Positions 48,193 to 57,847 of a DNA stretch of 64,000 nt are shown in pieces. The first letter of the stretch is position 1; the number at the start of each line of letters is the position of its first letter. The stretch is from the NCBI GenBank assembly GCA_002890675.1, contig PEFW01000007.1, positions 1-64,000 on the forward strand, written 5' to 3'. The notes beneath the pieces are model-generated. The model saw only the letters and a program-made list of their open reading frames with translations. It ran no database searches and was not told the origin of the DNA. The translations under genes and the position numbers were made by a program. This stretch comes from Candidatus Methylaffinis lahnbergensis (GTDB lineage Bacteria; Pseudomonadota; Alphaproteobacteria; Rhizobiales; Beijerinckiaceae).

Positions 48193-49428
48193 ATGTCTTC
48201 GCCCTACACGGTCCATGTCGCGCAATCGATGCGCGAGATTGATGCCGCGCAATGGGACGCCTGCGCCAATCCAGAGACGGACGCGAAGGGACTCTTCGCA
48301 CCCACGCTGAGCGCGGAGATGGCGCGCAGGCAAGACCAGACAGGCAATGACCTTGAGCGTTTCAATCCCTTCATCACCAATGCATTCTTGAACGCGCTTG
48401 AGACATCGAAATCAGTTGGCCCACGGTCCGGCTGGACCAGCGCGCATATTCTTGTCAAAGACGCCGGCGGCCGCCTCGCCGCCGCCGCGCCCGTTTATTT
48501 GAAGACCCATTCCATGGGCGAGTACGTCTTCGATCATGACTGGGCCGATGCCTATCACCGCGCGGGCCTGACCTATTATCCAAAGCTCCAAGTCGCCGTG
48601 CCGTTCACGCCGGTCACCGGCAGAAGGCTGCTCGTCGCGCCGGGGCACGGCGAGGCAGCGCGGCAAACGCTCGTCGCCGGGCTTCGCGCGCTTCGCGAAA
48701 AAACCGGTGCATCCTCGCTCCACGTCACTTTTCCCACGCGTGCCGAATGGGAGACGCTCGGCGCAGCGGGCTTCCTGCAACGCACCTGCCAGCAATTTCA
48801 TTTCATCAACAAAGGTTACGTGGATTTCGACGCCTTTTTGGCCGATCTCGCGTCGCGCAAGCGAAAGACCATCCGGCACGAGCGCAAGGCGGCGCTCGCC
48901 CATGGCATCGAGATCGAGCTTTTGACCGGCGCGGAAATCACCGAAAGCCATTGGGACGCTTTTTATCTTTTCTACATGGATACCGGCGCGCGCAAATGGG
49001 GGACGCCCTACCTCAACCGCGCATTTTTTTCGCATGTGGGCGCTTCGATGCGCGATCATATTCTCCTCGTCATGGCCAAGCGCGACGGCCGCTATATCGC
49101 GGGCGCCGTAAATTTTCTCGGACTGGACGCGCTCTACGGGCGCAATTGGGGGGCGATCGAGGAGCACCCCTTCCTGCATTTCGAGATCTGCTATTATCAG
49201 GCGATCGAATACGCGATTTCGCGCGGCCTCAGCCGCATTGAGGCTGGCGCGCAAGGAGAACATAAGCTCGCCAGAGGCTATCGCGCGGTCGCGACCTTTT
49301 CTGCGCACGACATAGGCGACAAGCGATTTGCAAGGGCGATCGACGAATATCTCCAGATGGAGCGAATTCAGAGCGACGAGGCGCTGCGCGACTATGGCGA
49401 ACTCGATCCCTTCAAAAGGGGGTCTTGA
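48193..49428 (+). CDS. FemAB/GNAT-type acyltransferase (DUF482)
   Basis: 411 residues, family length about 390-420. DUF482 proteins have two GNAT-like folds and resemble FemAB peptidoglycan amino-acyltransferases, though the reaction in proteobacteria is not established. Visible are LDYVFDHDWADAY-type EYVFDHDWADAYHRAG, LASRKRKTIRHERKAA, and EAGAQGEHKLARGYRA near the C-terminus, the most conserved block. Cytoplasmic, no membrane segment. Followed 35 bases later by the HIT gene, so an operon is likely. Confidence 0.85.
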   Translation: MSSPYTVHVAQSMREIDAAQWDACANPETDAKGLFAPTLSAEMARRQDQTGNDLERFNPFITNAFLNALETSKSVGPRSGWTSAHILVKDAGGRLAAAAPVYLKTHSMGEYVFDHDWADAYHRAGLTYYPKLQVAVPFTPVTGRRLLVAPGHGEAARQTLVAGLRALREKTGASSLHVTFPTRAEWETLGAAGFLQRTCQQFHFINKGYVDFDAFLADLASRKRKTIRHERKAALAHGIEIELLTGAEITESHWDAFYLFYMDTGARKWGTPYLNRAFFSHVGASMRDHILLVMAKRDGRYIAGAVNFLGLDALYGRNWGAIEEHPFLHFEICYYQAIEYAISRGLSRIEAGAQGEHKLARGYRAVATFSAHDIGDKRFARAIDEYLQMERIQSDEALRDYGELDPFKRGS

Positions 49429-49463
49429 TTTTCGTTGTGCCGAATCCATGAAGGAACAAGCCG

Positions 49464-49898
49464 ATGCCCACGCCGGCCTATGACGAGACAAATATTTTCG
49501 CCAAAATCCTGCGCGGCGAATTGCCGTGTCACAAGGTCTACGAGGACGATGTGACATTGGCCTTCATGGACATCATGCCCCGCGCCGACGGCCATGTGCT
49601 GGTGCTACCTAAATCCTTGGCGCGCAATATCCTCGACGCCGATCCCGGGATTCTCGGGCTGCTCATAACGCGCGTGCAAAAAATCGCGGTTGCCGTCAAG
49701 TCGGCGCTCGCCGCGGACGGGATCACGATCCTGCAATACAACGAGCCCGCCGGCGGCCAGATCGTGTTTCATCTGCACTTCCACGTCCTTCCGCGTTGGA
49801 AGGGCGTGCAGCTGCGGCCGCACACCGGCGTGCTGGAAAAGCCAGAGGTACTCGAAGGATTTTGCCAAAAAATCGCGGCGGCTTTGAAGGCGGCGTAA
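49464..49898 (+). CDS. HIT-family nucleotide-binding protein
   Basis: 144 residues. The HIT signature H-x-H-x-H is FHLHFHVLPRW near residues 93-103; the N-terminal NIFAKILRGELPCHKVYEDD is typical of HinT/Hit-like proteins. These hydrolyse nucleotide phosphoramidates or dinucleotide polyphosphates. Substrate unknown. Confidence 0.92.
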   Translation: MPTPAYDETNIFAKILRGELPCHKVYEDDVTLAFMDIMPRADGHVLVLPKSLARNILDADPGILGLLITRVQKIAVAVKSALAADGITILQYNEPAGGQIVFHLHFHVLPRWKGVQLRPHTGVLEKPEVLEGFCQKIAAALKAA

Positions 49899-49949
49899 AT
49901 TCGCAAAACGTAAAACTATACTGAAGAAGTATTCAATTACTGTCCTCAC

Positions 49950-49970
49950 GGCCGCGACGTCATCGCGGCC
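49950..49970. terminator. Hairpin between facing HIT and clpA genes
   Basis: GGCCGCGA, loop CGTCA, TCGCGGCC: a perfect 8-bp stem centred between the two converging stops. No T-run follows on the plus strand, so termination strength is uncertain. Confidence 0.5.
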
Positions 49971-50019
49971 CCGTTCACATTTTACATAGTTACCGTAAGC
50001 TCAGCCTTGCGGCCGGCCG

Positions 50020-52509
50020 TCAGTGTTCCGGTTCCTCGCCTCGGCCAACCGTTTCGGCCTCGTCGTCGCCGGGCATATCCTCGTCTTGCTCGTCGTCGCC
50101 CTCCTCGCCCTTAAGGCGGCGAGATTTGGCGCGGCGCACCTCGGGTTCCGGCCGCACCCGTTTTTTGCCGGCCTCGACGATGTCCCGCTCCGGGCGTGGC
50201 AACACCGGACCTTCGGGAAAGACAAAGCCCAATTTCTTGATGCCGTCTTCTTCCGCGGTGACGACAACCCGCACTGTTCCACCGTTTTTCAACCGGCCAA
50301 ACAACACTTCATCGGCAAGCGGCGTCTTGATCGCCTGTTGTATGACGCGCGCCATCGGCCGCGCGCCCATGTGCTCGTCGTAACCATGTTCAACCAGCCA
50401 ATTACGTGCCTCGTCGGTGAGTTCGATCGTGACATTGCGGTCGGCGAGCTGCGCCTCGAGCTGCATGATGAATTTGTCGACGACCTTGACGATGACCTCG
50501 GCCGGCAGATGCCTGAACGTCACCACCGCGTCGAGACGGTTGCGGAATTCCGGCGCGAACATCCGGTTGATCGCCTCTAAATCCTCGCCTTCGCGCTTCG
50601 AGCGGGTGAAACCATAGGCGGCGCGCTGCATGTCGGAGGCGCCGGCATTCGTCGTCATGATCAAGATGACGTTACGAAAATCGATCGGCTTGCCGCTATG
50701 ATCGGTGAGCTTTCCGTGATCCATGACCTGCAAGAGAATATTATAGAGATCAGGATGCGCCTTTTCGATCTCGTCAAGCAGCAGGACACTATGGGGATGC
50801 TGATCGATCGCATCGGTCAAAAGACCGCCTTGATCGAAGCCAACATAGCCAGGCGGCGCGCCGATAAGCCTTGAGACGGTGTGGCGCTCCATATATTCCG
50901 ACATGTCGAAGCGCACGAGCTCGACGCCGAGACTGACCGCAAGCTGGCGGGCGGCCTCGGTTTTGCCAACTCCGGTCGGGCCCGAGAAGAGATAGCTTCC
51001 GATTGGTTTCTCGCCGTCGCGCAAACCGGCGCGGGCCAGTTTGATCGCGGACGTCAAAGCCGTGATCGCCTCGTTCTGGCCGTAGACGACGCGCTCCAGC
51101 GTCTCGGTCAGATGTTCGAGAACCTCGGCATCGTCCTTCGACACGGTTTTGGGAGGAATCCGCGCCATCGTCGCGATGGTGGCCTCGATTTCCTTGATGC
51201 CGATTGTCTTTTTCCGCTTCGGTTCCGGCAGCAGCATCTGGCTTGCCCCGGTCTCGTCGATCACGTCGATCGCCTTGTCTGGCAATTTGCGGTCATTGAT
51301 ATAGCGCGCCGAAAGTTCCACCGCCGCCTTCACGGCTTCGTTGGTGTAGCGAAGCTTGTGGAACTCCTCGAAATAGGGCTTTAGCCCTTTCATGATTTCG
51401 ATGGCGTCGGGGATCGAGGGTTCGTTGATGTCGATCTTCTGGAAGCGGCGCACGAGAGCGCGATCTTTTTCGAAATATTGCCGGTATTCCTTATAGGTCG
51501 TCGAACCGATACAGCGCAGCGCGCCTTGCGCCAAGGCAGGTTTCAAAAGGTTAGACGCATCCATGGCGCCGCCCGATGTCGCGCCCGCGCCGATTACCGT
51601 GTGAATCTCGTCGATGAACAAAATAGCCTTTTTGTGGTTCTCGATTTCCTTCATCACCTGTTTCAGGCGCTCCTCGAAATCGCCTCGATAGCGAGTTCCC
51701 GCGAGAAGCGTGCCCATGTCGAGCGCGAAAACCGTCGCCTCGGCGAGGACTTCCGGCACTTCGCCCATGACGATCTTGCGGGCGAGACCTTCGGCTATGG
51801 CGGTCTTGCCGACGCCAGGATCTCCGACAAGCAGAGGGTTGTTCTTGTGGCGGCGGCATAAGACCTGAATGGTGCGCTGGACTTCCGCCTCGCGTCCGAT
51901 CAGCGGATCGATCCGTCCATCCCGCGCCTTTTTGTTGAGGTTGACGCAGTAGGCATCGAGCGCGCCTTCCTTTTTCTTCGACTCGCCGTTTTCCTTGGCG
52001 TCCTTTGCTTCGCGCGCCTCGGCTTCCTCCCCGGTGCCGCGCGGAGTCCTCCGGGAATCGGAAAGGCCCGGCCGCTTGGCGATCCCGTGGCTGATGTAAT
52101 TGACCGCGTCGTACCTCGTCATGTCCTGCTCCTGCAGGAAATAGGCGGCGTGGCTTTCGCGTTCGGCAAAAATCGCGACGAGCACATTGGCGCCGGTGAC
52201 TTCTTCCCGCCCCGAGGACTGGACATGAATGACCGCCCGCTGGATGACGCGTTGAAATCCCGCCGTCGGCTTGGCGTCCTCCCGATCTTCGCTAACCAGA
52301 TTGTCGAGTTCCTGGTCGATATATTCGCGAAGATTATTCTTCAACAGATCGAGATCGACCGAACAGGCCCGCAGGACCGCGGCGGCGTCGCCGTCATCGG
52401 TCAAACTGAACAGCAGATGTTCGAGCGTGGCATATTCGTGATGCCGCTCGTTGGCGATAGCCAAGGCTCGGTGCAGCGATTGTTCGAGATTGCGGGAGAA
52501 CGACGGCAT
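50020..52509 (-). CDS. clpA: ATP-dependent Clp protease ATP-binding subunit ClpA
   Basis: 829 residues from ATG 52509 ([20 protein letters not shown]). Two N-terminal Clp_N repeats, first AAA+ with Walker [10 protein letters not shown] and Walker [11 protein letters not shown], second AAA+ with Walker [10 protein letters not shown] and [15 protein letters not shown], and IGL-type loop region for ClpP contact. The C-terminal 60 residues are rich in charged residues ([22 protein letters not shown]), longer than E. coli ClpA. Unfolds proteins for ClpP. 13 bases after clpS, an operon. Confidence 0.96.
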   Translation of the reverse strand: MPSFSRNLEQSLHRALAIANERHHEYATLEHLLFSLTDDGDAAAVLRACSVDLDLLKNNLREYIDQELDNLVSEDREDAKPTAGFQRVIQRAVIHVQSSGREEVTGANVLVAIFAERESHAAYFLQEQDMTRYDAVNYISHGIAKRPGLSDSRRTPRGTGEEAEAREAKDAKENGESKKKEGALDAYCVNLNKKARDGRIDPLIGREAEVQRTIQVLCRRHKNNPLLVGDPGVGKTAIAEGLARKIVMGEVPEVLAEATVFALDMGTLLAGTRYRGDFEERLKQVMKEIENHKKAILFIDEIHTVIGAGATSGGAMDASNLLKPALAQGALRCIGSTTYKEYRQYFEKDRALVRRFQKIDINEPSIPDAIEIMKGLKPYFEEFHKLRYTNEAVKAAVELSARYINDRKLPDKAIDVIDETGASQMLLPEPKRKKTIGIKEIEATIATMARIPPKTVSKDDAEVLEHLTETLERVVYGQNEAITALTSAIKLARAGLRDGEKPIGSYLFSGPTGVGKTEAARQLAVSLGVELVRFDMSEYMERHTVSRLIGAPPGYVGFDQGGLLTDAIDQHPHSVLLLDEIEKAHPDLYNILLQVMDHGKLTDHSGKPIDFRNVILIMTTNAGASDMQRAAYGFTRSKREGEDLEAINRMFAPEFRNRLDAVVTFRHLPAEVIVKVVDKFIMQLEAQLADRNVTIELTDEARNWLVEHGYDEHMGARPMARVIQQAIKTPLADEVLFGRLKNGGTVRVVVTAEEDGIKKLGFVFPEGPVLPRPERDIVEAGKKRVRPEPEVRRAKSRRLKGEEGDDEQDEDMPGDDEAETVGRGEEPEH

Positions 52510-52522
52510 TAGCTCCAACCTC

Positions 52523-52984
52523 TCATTTTTTTTCCATGATGCACTGCAGGGGGTGCTGATGCTTGCGGGCGTGATCCATGACCTGCGTAACCTTCGTCTC
52601 GGCGATTTCGTAAGTGAAGACCCCGCATTCGCCGACCCCATGTTGATGCACATGAAGCATTATGCGCTTTGCCTCTTCCGCACCCTTATTGAAATATTTC
52701 TTCAACACGGAAACAACAAAGTCCATCGGCGTATAATCGTCGTTCAAGAGCAAGACGCGGTACATGCTCGGATGCCGGATCTGCGTCTTTGGGCGCGTGA
52801 TGACAACCGTGCCTGGCCCAGGGCCGTCCTCGCCGTCTCGCCGCGGGTCCTTGGCGGCCGCAACCGAAGCGGCCAAAGCCGGCAAGGCCGCGCCGAACCA
52901 CCTGCCCGTGCGAGCGTCGCCGTCAACCCAAACCCGCAATTGCCGGAAAGCTTCGTCCCTCACCACCAAACCCTCGCCCTTCAA
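52523..52984 (-). CDS. clpS: ClpS adaptor for ClpA, N-degron recognition
   Basis: The conserved part spans [20 protein letters not shown] to QCIMEKK and has the N-end binding elements [17 protein letters not shown] and the metal/peptide-site [10 protein letters not shown]. This conserved region is about 85 residues. The frame stays open for 65 residues upstream without an ATG; the listed start at 52984 is a TTG, and a GTG at 52966 is another option. ClpS delivers N-degron substrates to ClpA, which it precedes by 13 bases. Confidence 0.88.
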   Translation of the reverse strand: MKGEGLVVRDEAFRQLRVWVDGDARTGRWFGAALPALAASVAAAKDPRRDGEDGPGPGTVVITRPKTQIRHPSMYRVLLLNDDYTPMDFVVSVLKKYFNKGAEEAKRIMLHVHQHGVGECGVFTYEIAETKVTQVMDHARKHQHPLQCIMEKK

Positions 52985-53411
52985 TTATATCCGCCGGGCG
53001 ACAGCGCCCAACAATAGCGGAACTTCAGCGAACGACGCGCCGGCCCTTTGCGGGCAAGCGGGAGTTGACGCCACCGCCGGCGCGTCTCGATCAACGCACT
53101 AATCTTAACCCCTGTTCGCCTCATGGGCCATACGTGTTTTGGGCAAAAGAAACCAATTTCGCGTCGTTCATGCCACAAGGCCATGCCGCCGCGCCGAAAA
53201 GCAGACACCGGCCGCATTGAGTAAAGGAAGTGACTTTGCAACAAAAAGCCCGGCAATTCCGGGCTTTTCAATTTTCGGTGACCTCATATTGCTAATTATT
53301 GTTAACCGCATATCCGCGGTCAAAACCGCCTTTGTGAAGGCCGCGACTATCTAAATTCTCGCCAGAGGTTGCGGCACCTCCCCATGGTACCTGGGCCGGT
53401 GCGCTTAAAAC
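52985..53411. other. Gap upstream of clpS with terminator
   Basis: 427 bases without a credible gene. Contains the clpS promoter and, at 53244-53268, a strong hairpin that ends transcription coming from the phasin side. Confidence 0.6.
53244..53268 (-). terminator. Rho-independent terminator, bidirectional-looking
   Basis: AAAAGCCCGG, loop CAATT, CCGGGCTTTT: a perfect 10-bp stem with flanking T/A runs, TTTTTG on the minus side. It is downstream of the phasin genes read leftward and upstream of clpS. Confidence 0.85.
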
Positions 53412-53630
53412 CTATGCCTTGACGCCTTCGATCTTCGCCGCCGCTTTTTCGGTTGGCGTCGAACCTCGTTTGAAAAGGTTGCAATAGAGATCGCTCATTT
53501 TCACGAGATACGCCACGAACTCCGTGTAAGCCGATTTGGCATAGTCGCTCTGACTCTGAAGGGCGCTCTTCAAGGATTTGGCGCGGCGCGCTTTGGCAAT
53601 GAAAGCAGAGCCGCTTTCCGAAGACTTAAA
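53412..53630 (-). pseudogene. 3' fragment of a second phasin gene
   Basis: Read on the minus strand it encodes SSESGSAFIAKARRAKSLKS, LQSQSDYAKSAYTEFVAYL, then VKMSDLYCNLFKRGSTP and TEKAAAKIEGVKA and stops with TAG at 53412. It lines up with the C-terminal two thirds of the intact phasin just upstream (NNSAFMEKLLGAKSYDTAI, IQSEYWKTSYASFV). A TGA stop immediately precedes it and the 5' part is lost. So it is a truncated paralogue, 324 bases downstream of the intact gene. Confidence 0.82.
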
Positions 53631-53954
53631 ATCACGTCGTCAAAATATTGCAGTGCGATGCAACAGCATGCGAAACCGCGCGAGCCTGGAAACAGGGGCT
53701 GGACACGCCCATCGGCAAACCCGGCGGCATCGGCCTTTCCGCAAGATTTTCATGGCCGGTCGAAACGGCGCGAACGCCAGAAATGATCGTTTTCGCCGGA
53801 AAAATACCGCGTCGCGCCCGATGTAATGCGAAGACAAAAGGCTCGGCCACGGCCGCGCCTTCCAAACTCGGCGCTTCAAATCGCGGTAGTTCCGGCCGGT
53901 TCGAAGTTTCGTTTCATTTTGTTGCGGGAAACTTCCACGCCGCTCCGGTGAAGC
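53631..53954. other. Spacer between intact and broken phasin
   Basis: 324 bases with no gene. The missing 5' half of the second phasin would be expected here but is not recognisable. Confidence 0.5.
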
Positions 53955-54296
53955 CTAATTCTTTCCGTCGTACACCTTGGCGACCGCGGTTTCGACAGGC
54001 TTGAAGGCCTCCTTGGCCAGACTGGAATAGAGTTCGCCCATTTTCGTCGCCTGCGCCACAAAGCTGGCATAAGAGGTCTTCCAATATTCGGACTGGATCT
54101 GGATCGCGGTGTCGTAGGACTTGGCGCCGAGCAATTTTTCCATGAAAGCGGAATTATTCTCCAAGGCTTTCTTGGAATAATCCGCTGTTTCGGTTGCGAT
54201 TGTCTGGAGGGTCTTGGCGAAGCACGTCGTCGCCGCGGCCGCTGCACCGAATTGCTCCTTTCCGTAGTTTTTGACGTCCTCAAATTCGTAGGCCAT
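53955..54296 (-). CDS. Phasin, polyhydroxyalkanoate granule coat protein
   Basis: 113 residues from ATG 54296 (MAYEFEDVKNYGKEQFGAA), with GAGGAAG just upstream. All-helical and amphipathic, with the phasin_2 pattern YSKKALENNSAFMEKLLGAKSYDTAIQ... and IQSEYWKTSYASFVAQATKM. Phasins coat polyhydroxyalkanoate granules; no synthase gene is in the window. A strong promoter with an operator-like palindrome in its spacer lies upstream. A truncated paralogue follows downstream. Confidence 0.9.
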   Translation of the reverse strand: MAYEFEDVKNYGKEQFGAAAAATTCFAKTLQTIATETADYSKKALENNSAFMEKLLGAKSYDTAIQIQSEYWKTSYASFVAQATKMGELYSSLAKEAFKPVETAVAKVYDGKN

Positions 54297-54379
54297 GTCA
54301 CTTCCTCGATCGTAGATGCGCCGGTTCTCGCCCAATGGAGACGGCTAAAATCGCGAGTTCGTTAGCCTCGCCCGTGATA

Positions 54380-54426
54380 TTATTAGTGCATCGCACAAAT
54401 TACGTCAAGAAGATGTTGCGCTGCAA
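54380..54426 (-). promoter_or_regulatory. Phasin promoter with two TGC-N3-GCA palindromes
   Basis: On the minus strand TTGACG (54408-54403), 17-base spacer, TAATAA (54385-54380). The palindrome GTGCATCGCAC (54386-54396) fills the spacer next to the -10 box, and TTGCGCTGCAA (54416-54426) lies just upstream of the -35. Their centres are 30 bases apart, close to three helix turns. PhaR repressors of phasin genes are known to bind TGC/GCA-rich palindromes of this kind, so PhaR control is a fair inference. Confidence 0.72.
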
Positions 54427-54567
54427 TATCGGCCGAGACTAAAGCGACGCCGCCGCTTTGAACCGGAGACTTAACTAAACGGTAACCGCAAAGGACTAAC
54501 GTTCCCCGGCAGATCATCCGGCGACGCGCCGATGGCGCCTGCCAGCCGAGGACCGGGGAAGTTGCAG

Positions 54568-56244
54568 ATGTTGAAATTCTCCGCGACGTTTTGCCGCACC
54601 AGAAAGGCCGCAGCTGGGGCAGGCCTCGGCCTGGCCTTGGCGGTGGCGAGCGTCATTGCTCCGCCCGCCGAGGCCCGTCATTGGCGCCCCCACCGCCATG
54701 CTTGGCTGCAAACCCATTTCGAGGGCCGGCGGCATCACCAAGAGTCCATCCGCTACCACCACGCGGGCGCGGGCGGCGGCACATCGAACATCGCGGCAAT
54801 CGTTGTCGACGGCAATTCCGGCCGGACGCTTTATGCCCGCAACGAAAACGAGTTGCGCTTCCCAGCCTCGATTACCAAGGTGATGACGCTTTATCTTTTG
54901 TTCGAACAGCTCGAACAAGGGCGTCTGCGGCTCGACAGCGATATTCGTGTCTCCGCTTATGCCGCGGCGCAAAAGCCGACCAAGCTTGGCCTCCATCCCG
55001 GCGAAACGATTAAGGTCGATGACGCGATCAAGGCGGTCGTCACCCGTTCGGCGAACGACATAGCGGTCGCTTTCGCCGAAACCATCGGCGGGGACGAGGA
55101 GAGTTTCGCGGCACTCATGACGCTGCAGGCGCATGCTCTCGGAATGAATAGCACGCATTTCGTCAATGCCTCCGGCCTGCCAAACGGCGAGCAGTTTACG
55201 ACGGCGCGCGATCTTGCAATTCTCGGGCGGGCGATTCAGGAGCGCTTCCCACGCTATTATCGCTTTTTTTCTACCCACGCCTTCTACTATCGCGGCGCGA
55301 CAATCATAAACCACAATCATCTCCTCGATCGCGTCGAGGGAATGGACGGAATCAAGACCGGTTACACCCGCGCCTCGGGCTTCAATCTTCTGACCTCGGT
55401 AAAGCGCGACGGGCATTATATCGTCGCGGTGGTCCTCGGCGGCCCCAGCGCCCGGTCCCGCGACAAGATCATGGCAAATTTGATCGAAGACGAGATCGAA
55501 AATGGCGCGACCGTCCGCACGGCGTCTTCGATTTCGGGCACCGGTGTCAAAGGACATAACGCGGAAGCCGCGGAGAGCCCTGATCCCGGCCTCCGAGGCA
55601 CCGAATCCCCAGAGAAGATCGATTCGAGACTAGCCCTAGCGCCACGCCCCTCCCGGCCCGATCTTGCCCTCGATCCGATCCAGGTTGCTTCGCTTAACGC
55701 CGATGTTCCGCCCGAAAAATCGCGCCCGGCCTTTGTCTCCGGTGCGCCGAAACTAGGGACCGCCGCAGCCCACGCGGCCGTAGGCGAAAACAATTGGAAA
55801 CAGGCAAGCTTCGATGGCTCAACTGCTCGCGGACGTCCAGGGCATGGCGGCGGACTCTCGACCGCAACCCCGTCCGCAATTGGCGTAGGCGCCGCCGCCG
55901 CGCGATCCCATAGCGCCGACCAAATCGCGGCCGTGATAAAAGAGCCGCCTCTAGGCGGCGGCATGAAAGCTGCCGACGTCCGCCGCCCGGCTTCGGCGCG
56001 AAGCGGCTGGATGATTCAGATCGGCGCGACCGCCGACATAAACACGGCGACCGAACTCCTCGCCCGCGCCAAATTGGAAGGCCGCGACACGCTCGCCACC
56101 GCGCAAGCCTTTACCGAGAAGGTTCAGAAGGGCTCCGAAACGCTCTACCGGGCGCGCTTCGCCGGCCTCGAAGCCGACAGTGCCGAACTCGCCTGCAAAA
56201 CCCTGAAACGTTCAGGATTTTCCTGTTTCGCGACGAAAAACTGA
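54568..56244 (+). CDS. D-alanyl-D-alanine carboxypeptidase (PBP5/6 type) with SPOR domain
   Basis: 558 residues from ATG 54568 (MLKFSATFCRTRKAAAG). Signal peptide to about residue 35. Peptidase S11 motifs: SITK (Ser101, Lys104), SAN (Ser161-Asn163) and KTG (Lys263). The region after about 310 is Pro/Ala/Ser-rich, and a SPOR domain closes the protein (MIQIGATADINTATELLARA to GFSCFATKN). The enzyme trims the terminal D-Ala of peptidoglycan stem peptides; the SPOR domain would direct it to the septum. Common architecture in alphaproteobacteria. Confidence 0.93.
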   Translation: MLKFSATFCRTRKAAAGAGLGLALAVASVIAPPAEARHWRPHRHAWLQTHFEGRRHHQESIRYHHAGAGGGTSNIAAIVVDGNSGRTLYARNENELRFPASITKVMTLYLLFEQLEQGRLRLDSDIRVSAYAAAQKPTKLGLHPGETIKVDDAIKAVVTRSANDIAVAFAETIGGDEESFAALMTLQAHALGMNSTHFVNASGLPNGEQFTTARDLAILGRAIQERFPRYYRFFSTHAFYYRGATIINHNHLLDRVEGMDGIKTGYTRASGFNLLTSVKRDGHYIVAVVLGGPSARSRDKIMANLIEDEIENGATVRTASSISGTGVKGHNAEAAESPDPGLRGTESPEKIDSRLALAPRPSRPDLALDPIQVASLNADVPPEKSRPAFVSGAPKLGTAAAHAAVGENNWKQASFDGSTARGRPGHGGGLSTATPSAIGVGAAAARSHSADQIAAVIKEPPLGGGMKAADVRRPASARSGWMIQIGATADINTATELLARAKLEGRDTLATAQAFTEKVQKGSETLYRARFAGLEADSAELACKTLKRSGFSCFATKN

Positions 56245-56296
56245 AGCAAGTGCCGCGACCGCCGCGCCGGCTCCCACCCGGCCATCCACCAGGGGC

Positions 56297-57016
56297 CTAC
56301 TGATGACGCCGCATCAGCACATCCTTGGCTTCGTTGACACGAGCCGCCAAATCCGTCGACCCCCCGTGATCGGGATGCAATTTCTTCATCAGCGAACGGT
56401 GCGACCGAGCGACTTCCTCATCCGAAGCGCCTTTCTGAAGTCCCAAAACTTCATACGCTTCATCTTCGGACATCGTGCCGGCACGGCCTCCCGCGCGTCC
56501 GCGCCCAGGGTGGCGCTGGTTTTGCGCTGCCGTACGCCATCCGGCAAACCGGCGGTCGAGATAGGCTTCCATGAGCCGCGCGCCTTCGGGATCGTCCCGG
56601 CAACAGAGGTCATGGAGGGCTTCGCATTGAGGCCTTGTCATCGCGTCCAGTGATTTGCCCTCGTCCGGCCCGGCCAGCACCGTTCCCCGCATTTTGCCGG
56701 TGCCATGATCGAGCTCCATCTCGATCATCGCCGACCTCACGCACGAAACCTTTCGCGTCCTTGGCCCACCGTGAGATTTGAACATCCGCGACAGCGAGCC
56801 ACCGCGCAATCCGAGCAACCAGGCGCCAAGTCCGCCAAGCCCAAGCGCCATGTCGAAACGTCCCCGGAGCAATAAAGCCGCCCCCGCGAGAAGCGCCGCG
56901 CCGCCGCCGCCGCGCTTGATCAAACGCGCGAGCGCGGCGGGATCGGCCGCCGCGAACGCCTTAAGCGCGGAGAGCGCGAGCCAGAAAAGTAAAAATCCGC
57001 CGAGAAGATAGATCAT
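56297..57016 (-). CDS. Membrane-anchored DnaJ-domain protein
   Basis: 239 residues. Two N-terminal hydrophobic segments (MIYLLGGFLLFWLALSAL and GGAALLAGAALLLRG, then MALGLGGLGAWLLGL) and a C-terminal J domain (about 183-239) with DEAYEVLGLQKGASDEEV and the HPD motif in KLHPDHGGS. A co-chaperone that stimulates a DnaK ATPase at the membrane is the family reading. It follows the VWA gene by 14 bases, an operon. Confidence 0.88.
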   Translation of the reverse strand: MIYLLGGFLLFWLALSALKAFAAADPAALARLIKRGGGGAALLAGAALLLRGRFDMALGLGGLGAWLLGLRGGSLSRMFKSHGGPRTRKVSCVRSAMIEMELDHGTGKMRGTVLAGPDEGKSLDAMTRPQCEALHDLCCRDDPEGARLMEAYLDRRFAGWRTAAQNQRHPGRGRAGGRAGTMSEDEAYEVLGLQKGASDEEVARSHRSLMKKLHPDHGGSTDLAARVNEAKDVLMRRHQ

Positions 57017-57030
57017 TTCATGCCGCCAGT

Positions 57031-57750
57031 TCAGCGCATTTGCGACAAGAGGTGGTCCGCCGCCGCGGCGCCGTGCGTGCGCGCCTCGAATTCAAGCGCC
57101 CGGCGGCCTCCCGCGGCATAAGCCGCCGCGGCCGTCAGAAGCGCGACGAGCCGCTCGGGCGAGGATAAATCGAAAGTCGCGTAGGCGCCCCCGGTCAGCA
57201 GCGCGATCTTCCGGAAAGCCTGCTCCGCAATACTATCGCGCCCCTCTTGGAACAGGAAAGCCTTCACCCCCAAAAGCCCGATTTCGGCGGCCAGCCCGGC
57301 CAGAACGTCGATCCGCTCTTCCATCGCATCGCCAACGAAGACCAAGGCTCGGACCGGAGTTTTCCGCGTTTCATCGAGAACATGGCGCAAGACCTTTTCG
57401 ATCTGCGTCTGGCCGGCGCCCACCCCGATCTTGGTCATAAGGGATGCCAAGCTCTGTCCCCCAGCCACGAAGCGCGACGACTTGCACTCGGAAAACCCAC
57501 GGTAATAAACGAGCTGGACATCGAGCCCGCCATGCGCCGCCGCCGTCGCGAACATCCGCCCTTGCACGCTTTGCGCCATGTCCCAGGTGGCTTGCCGGCT
57601 CATCGTGGCATCGAGCGCGAAAATGAGCCGGCCCCGCCCCGCACCGGACGTCGCCGGCAATTTCGCCGCGGCCTCAAGAAACTCGTCGATATTCGATTTG
57701 GTGCTAGACTTCGGCGCGATGACCGCGCCTTTGTCTCCTGGCTGACCCAC
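57031..57750 (-). CDS. VWA-domain protein
   Basis: About 239 residues, starting at GTG 57750 after GAGGAG; an ATG at 57783 is the alternative. von Willebrand A-like domain: MIDAS-type FALDATMSRQATWDMAQ and ALVFVGDAMEERIDVLAG. Function unknown. The VWA plus DnaJ-like pair is commonly seen together in rhizobial genomes, and here both are in one operon. Cytoplasmic. Confidence 0.85.
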   Translation of the reverse strand: MGQPGDKGAVIAPKSSTKSNIDEFLEAAAKLPATSGAGRGRLIFALDATMSRQATWDMAQSVQGRMFATAAAHGGLDVQLVYYRGFSECKSSRFVAGGQSLASLMTKIGVGAGQTQIEKVLRHVLDETRKTPVRALVFVGDAMEERIDVLAGLAAEIGLLGVKAFLFQEGRDSIAEQAFRKIALLTGGAYATFDLSSPERLVALLTAAAAYAAGGRRALEFEARTHGAAAADHLLSQMR

Positions 57751-57847
57751 TTGGCTCCTCGCGTGTTGCGCTTTCCACCCCAACTATAGATCGTGCTTTC
57801 TTGGCGCAACGGCAAGTGTTTTTAGCAGGAGTGTCGGCACGTGCGGT

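Noticed and set aside
49950..49970. Perfect palindrome as a regulatory operator
   Set aside because: It sits between two converging stop codons, so a terminator-type hairpin is more sensible.
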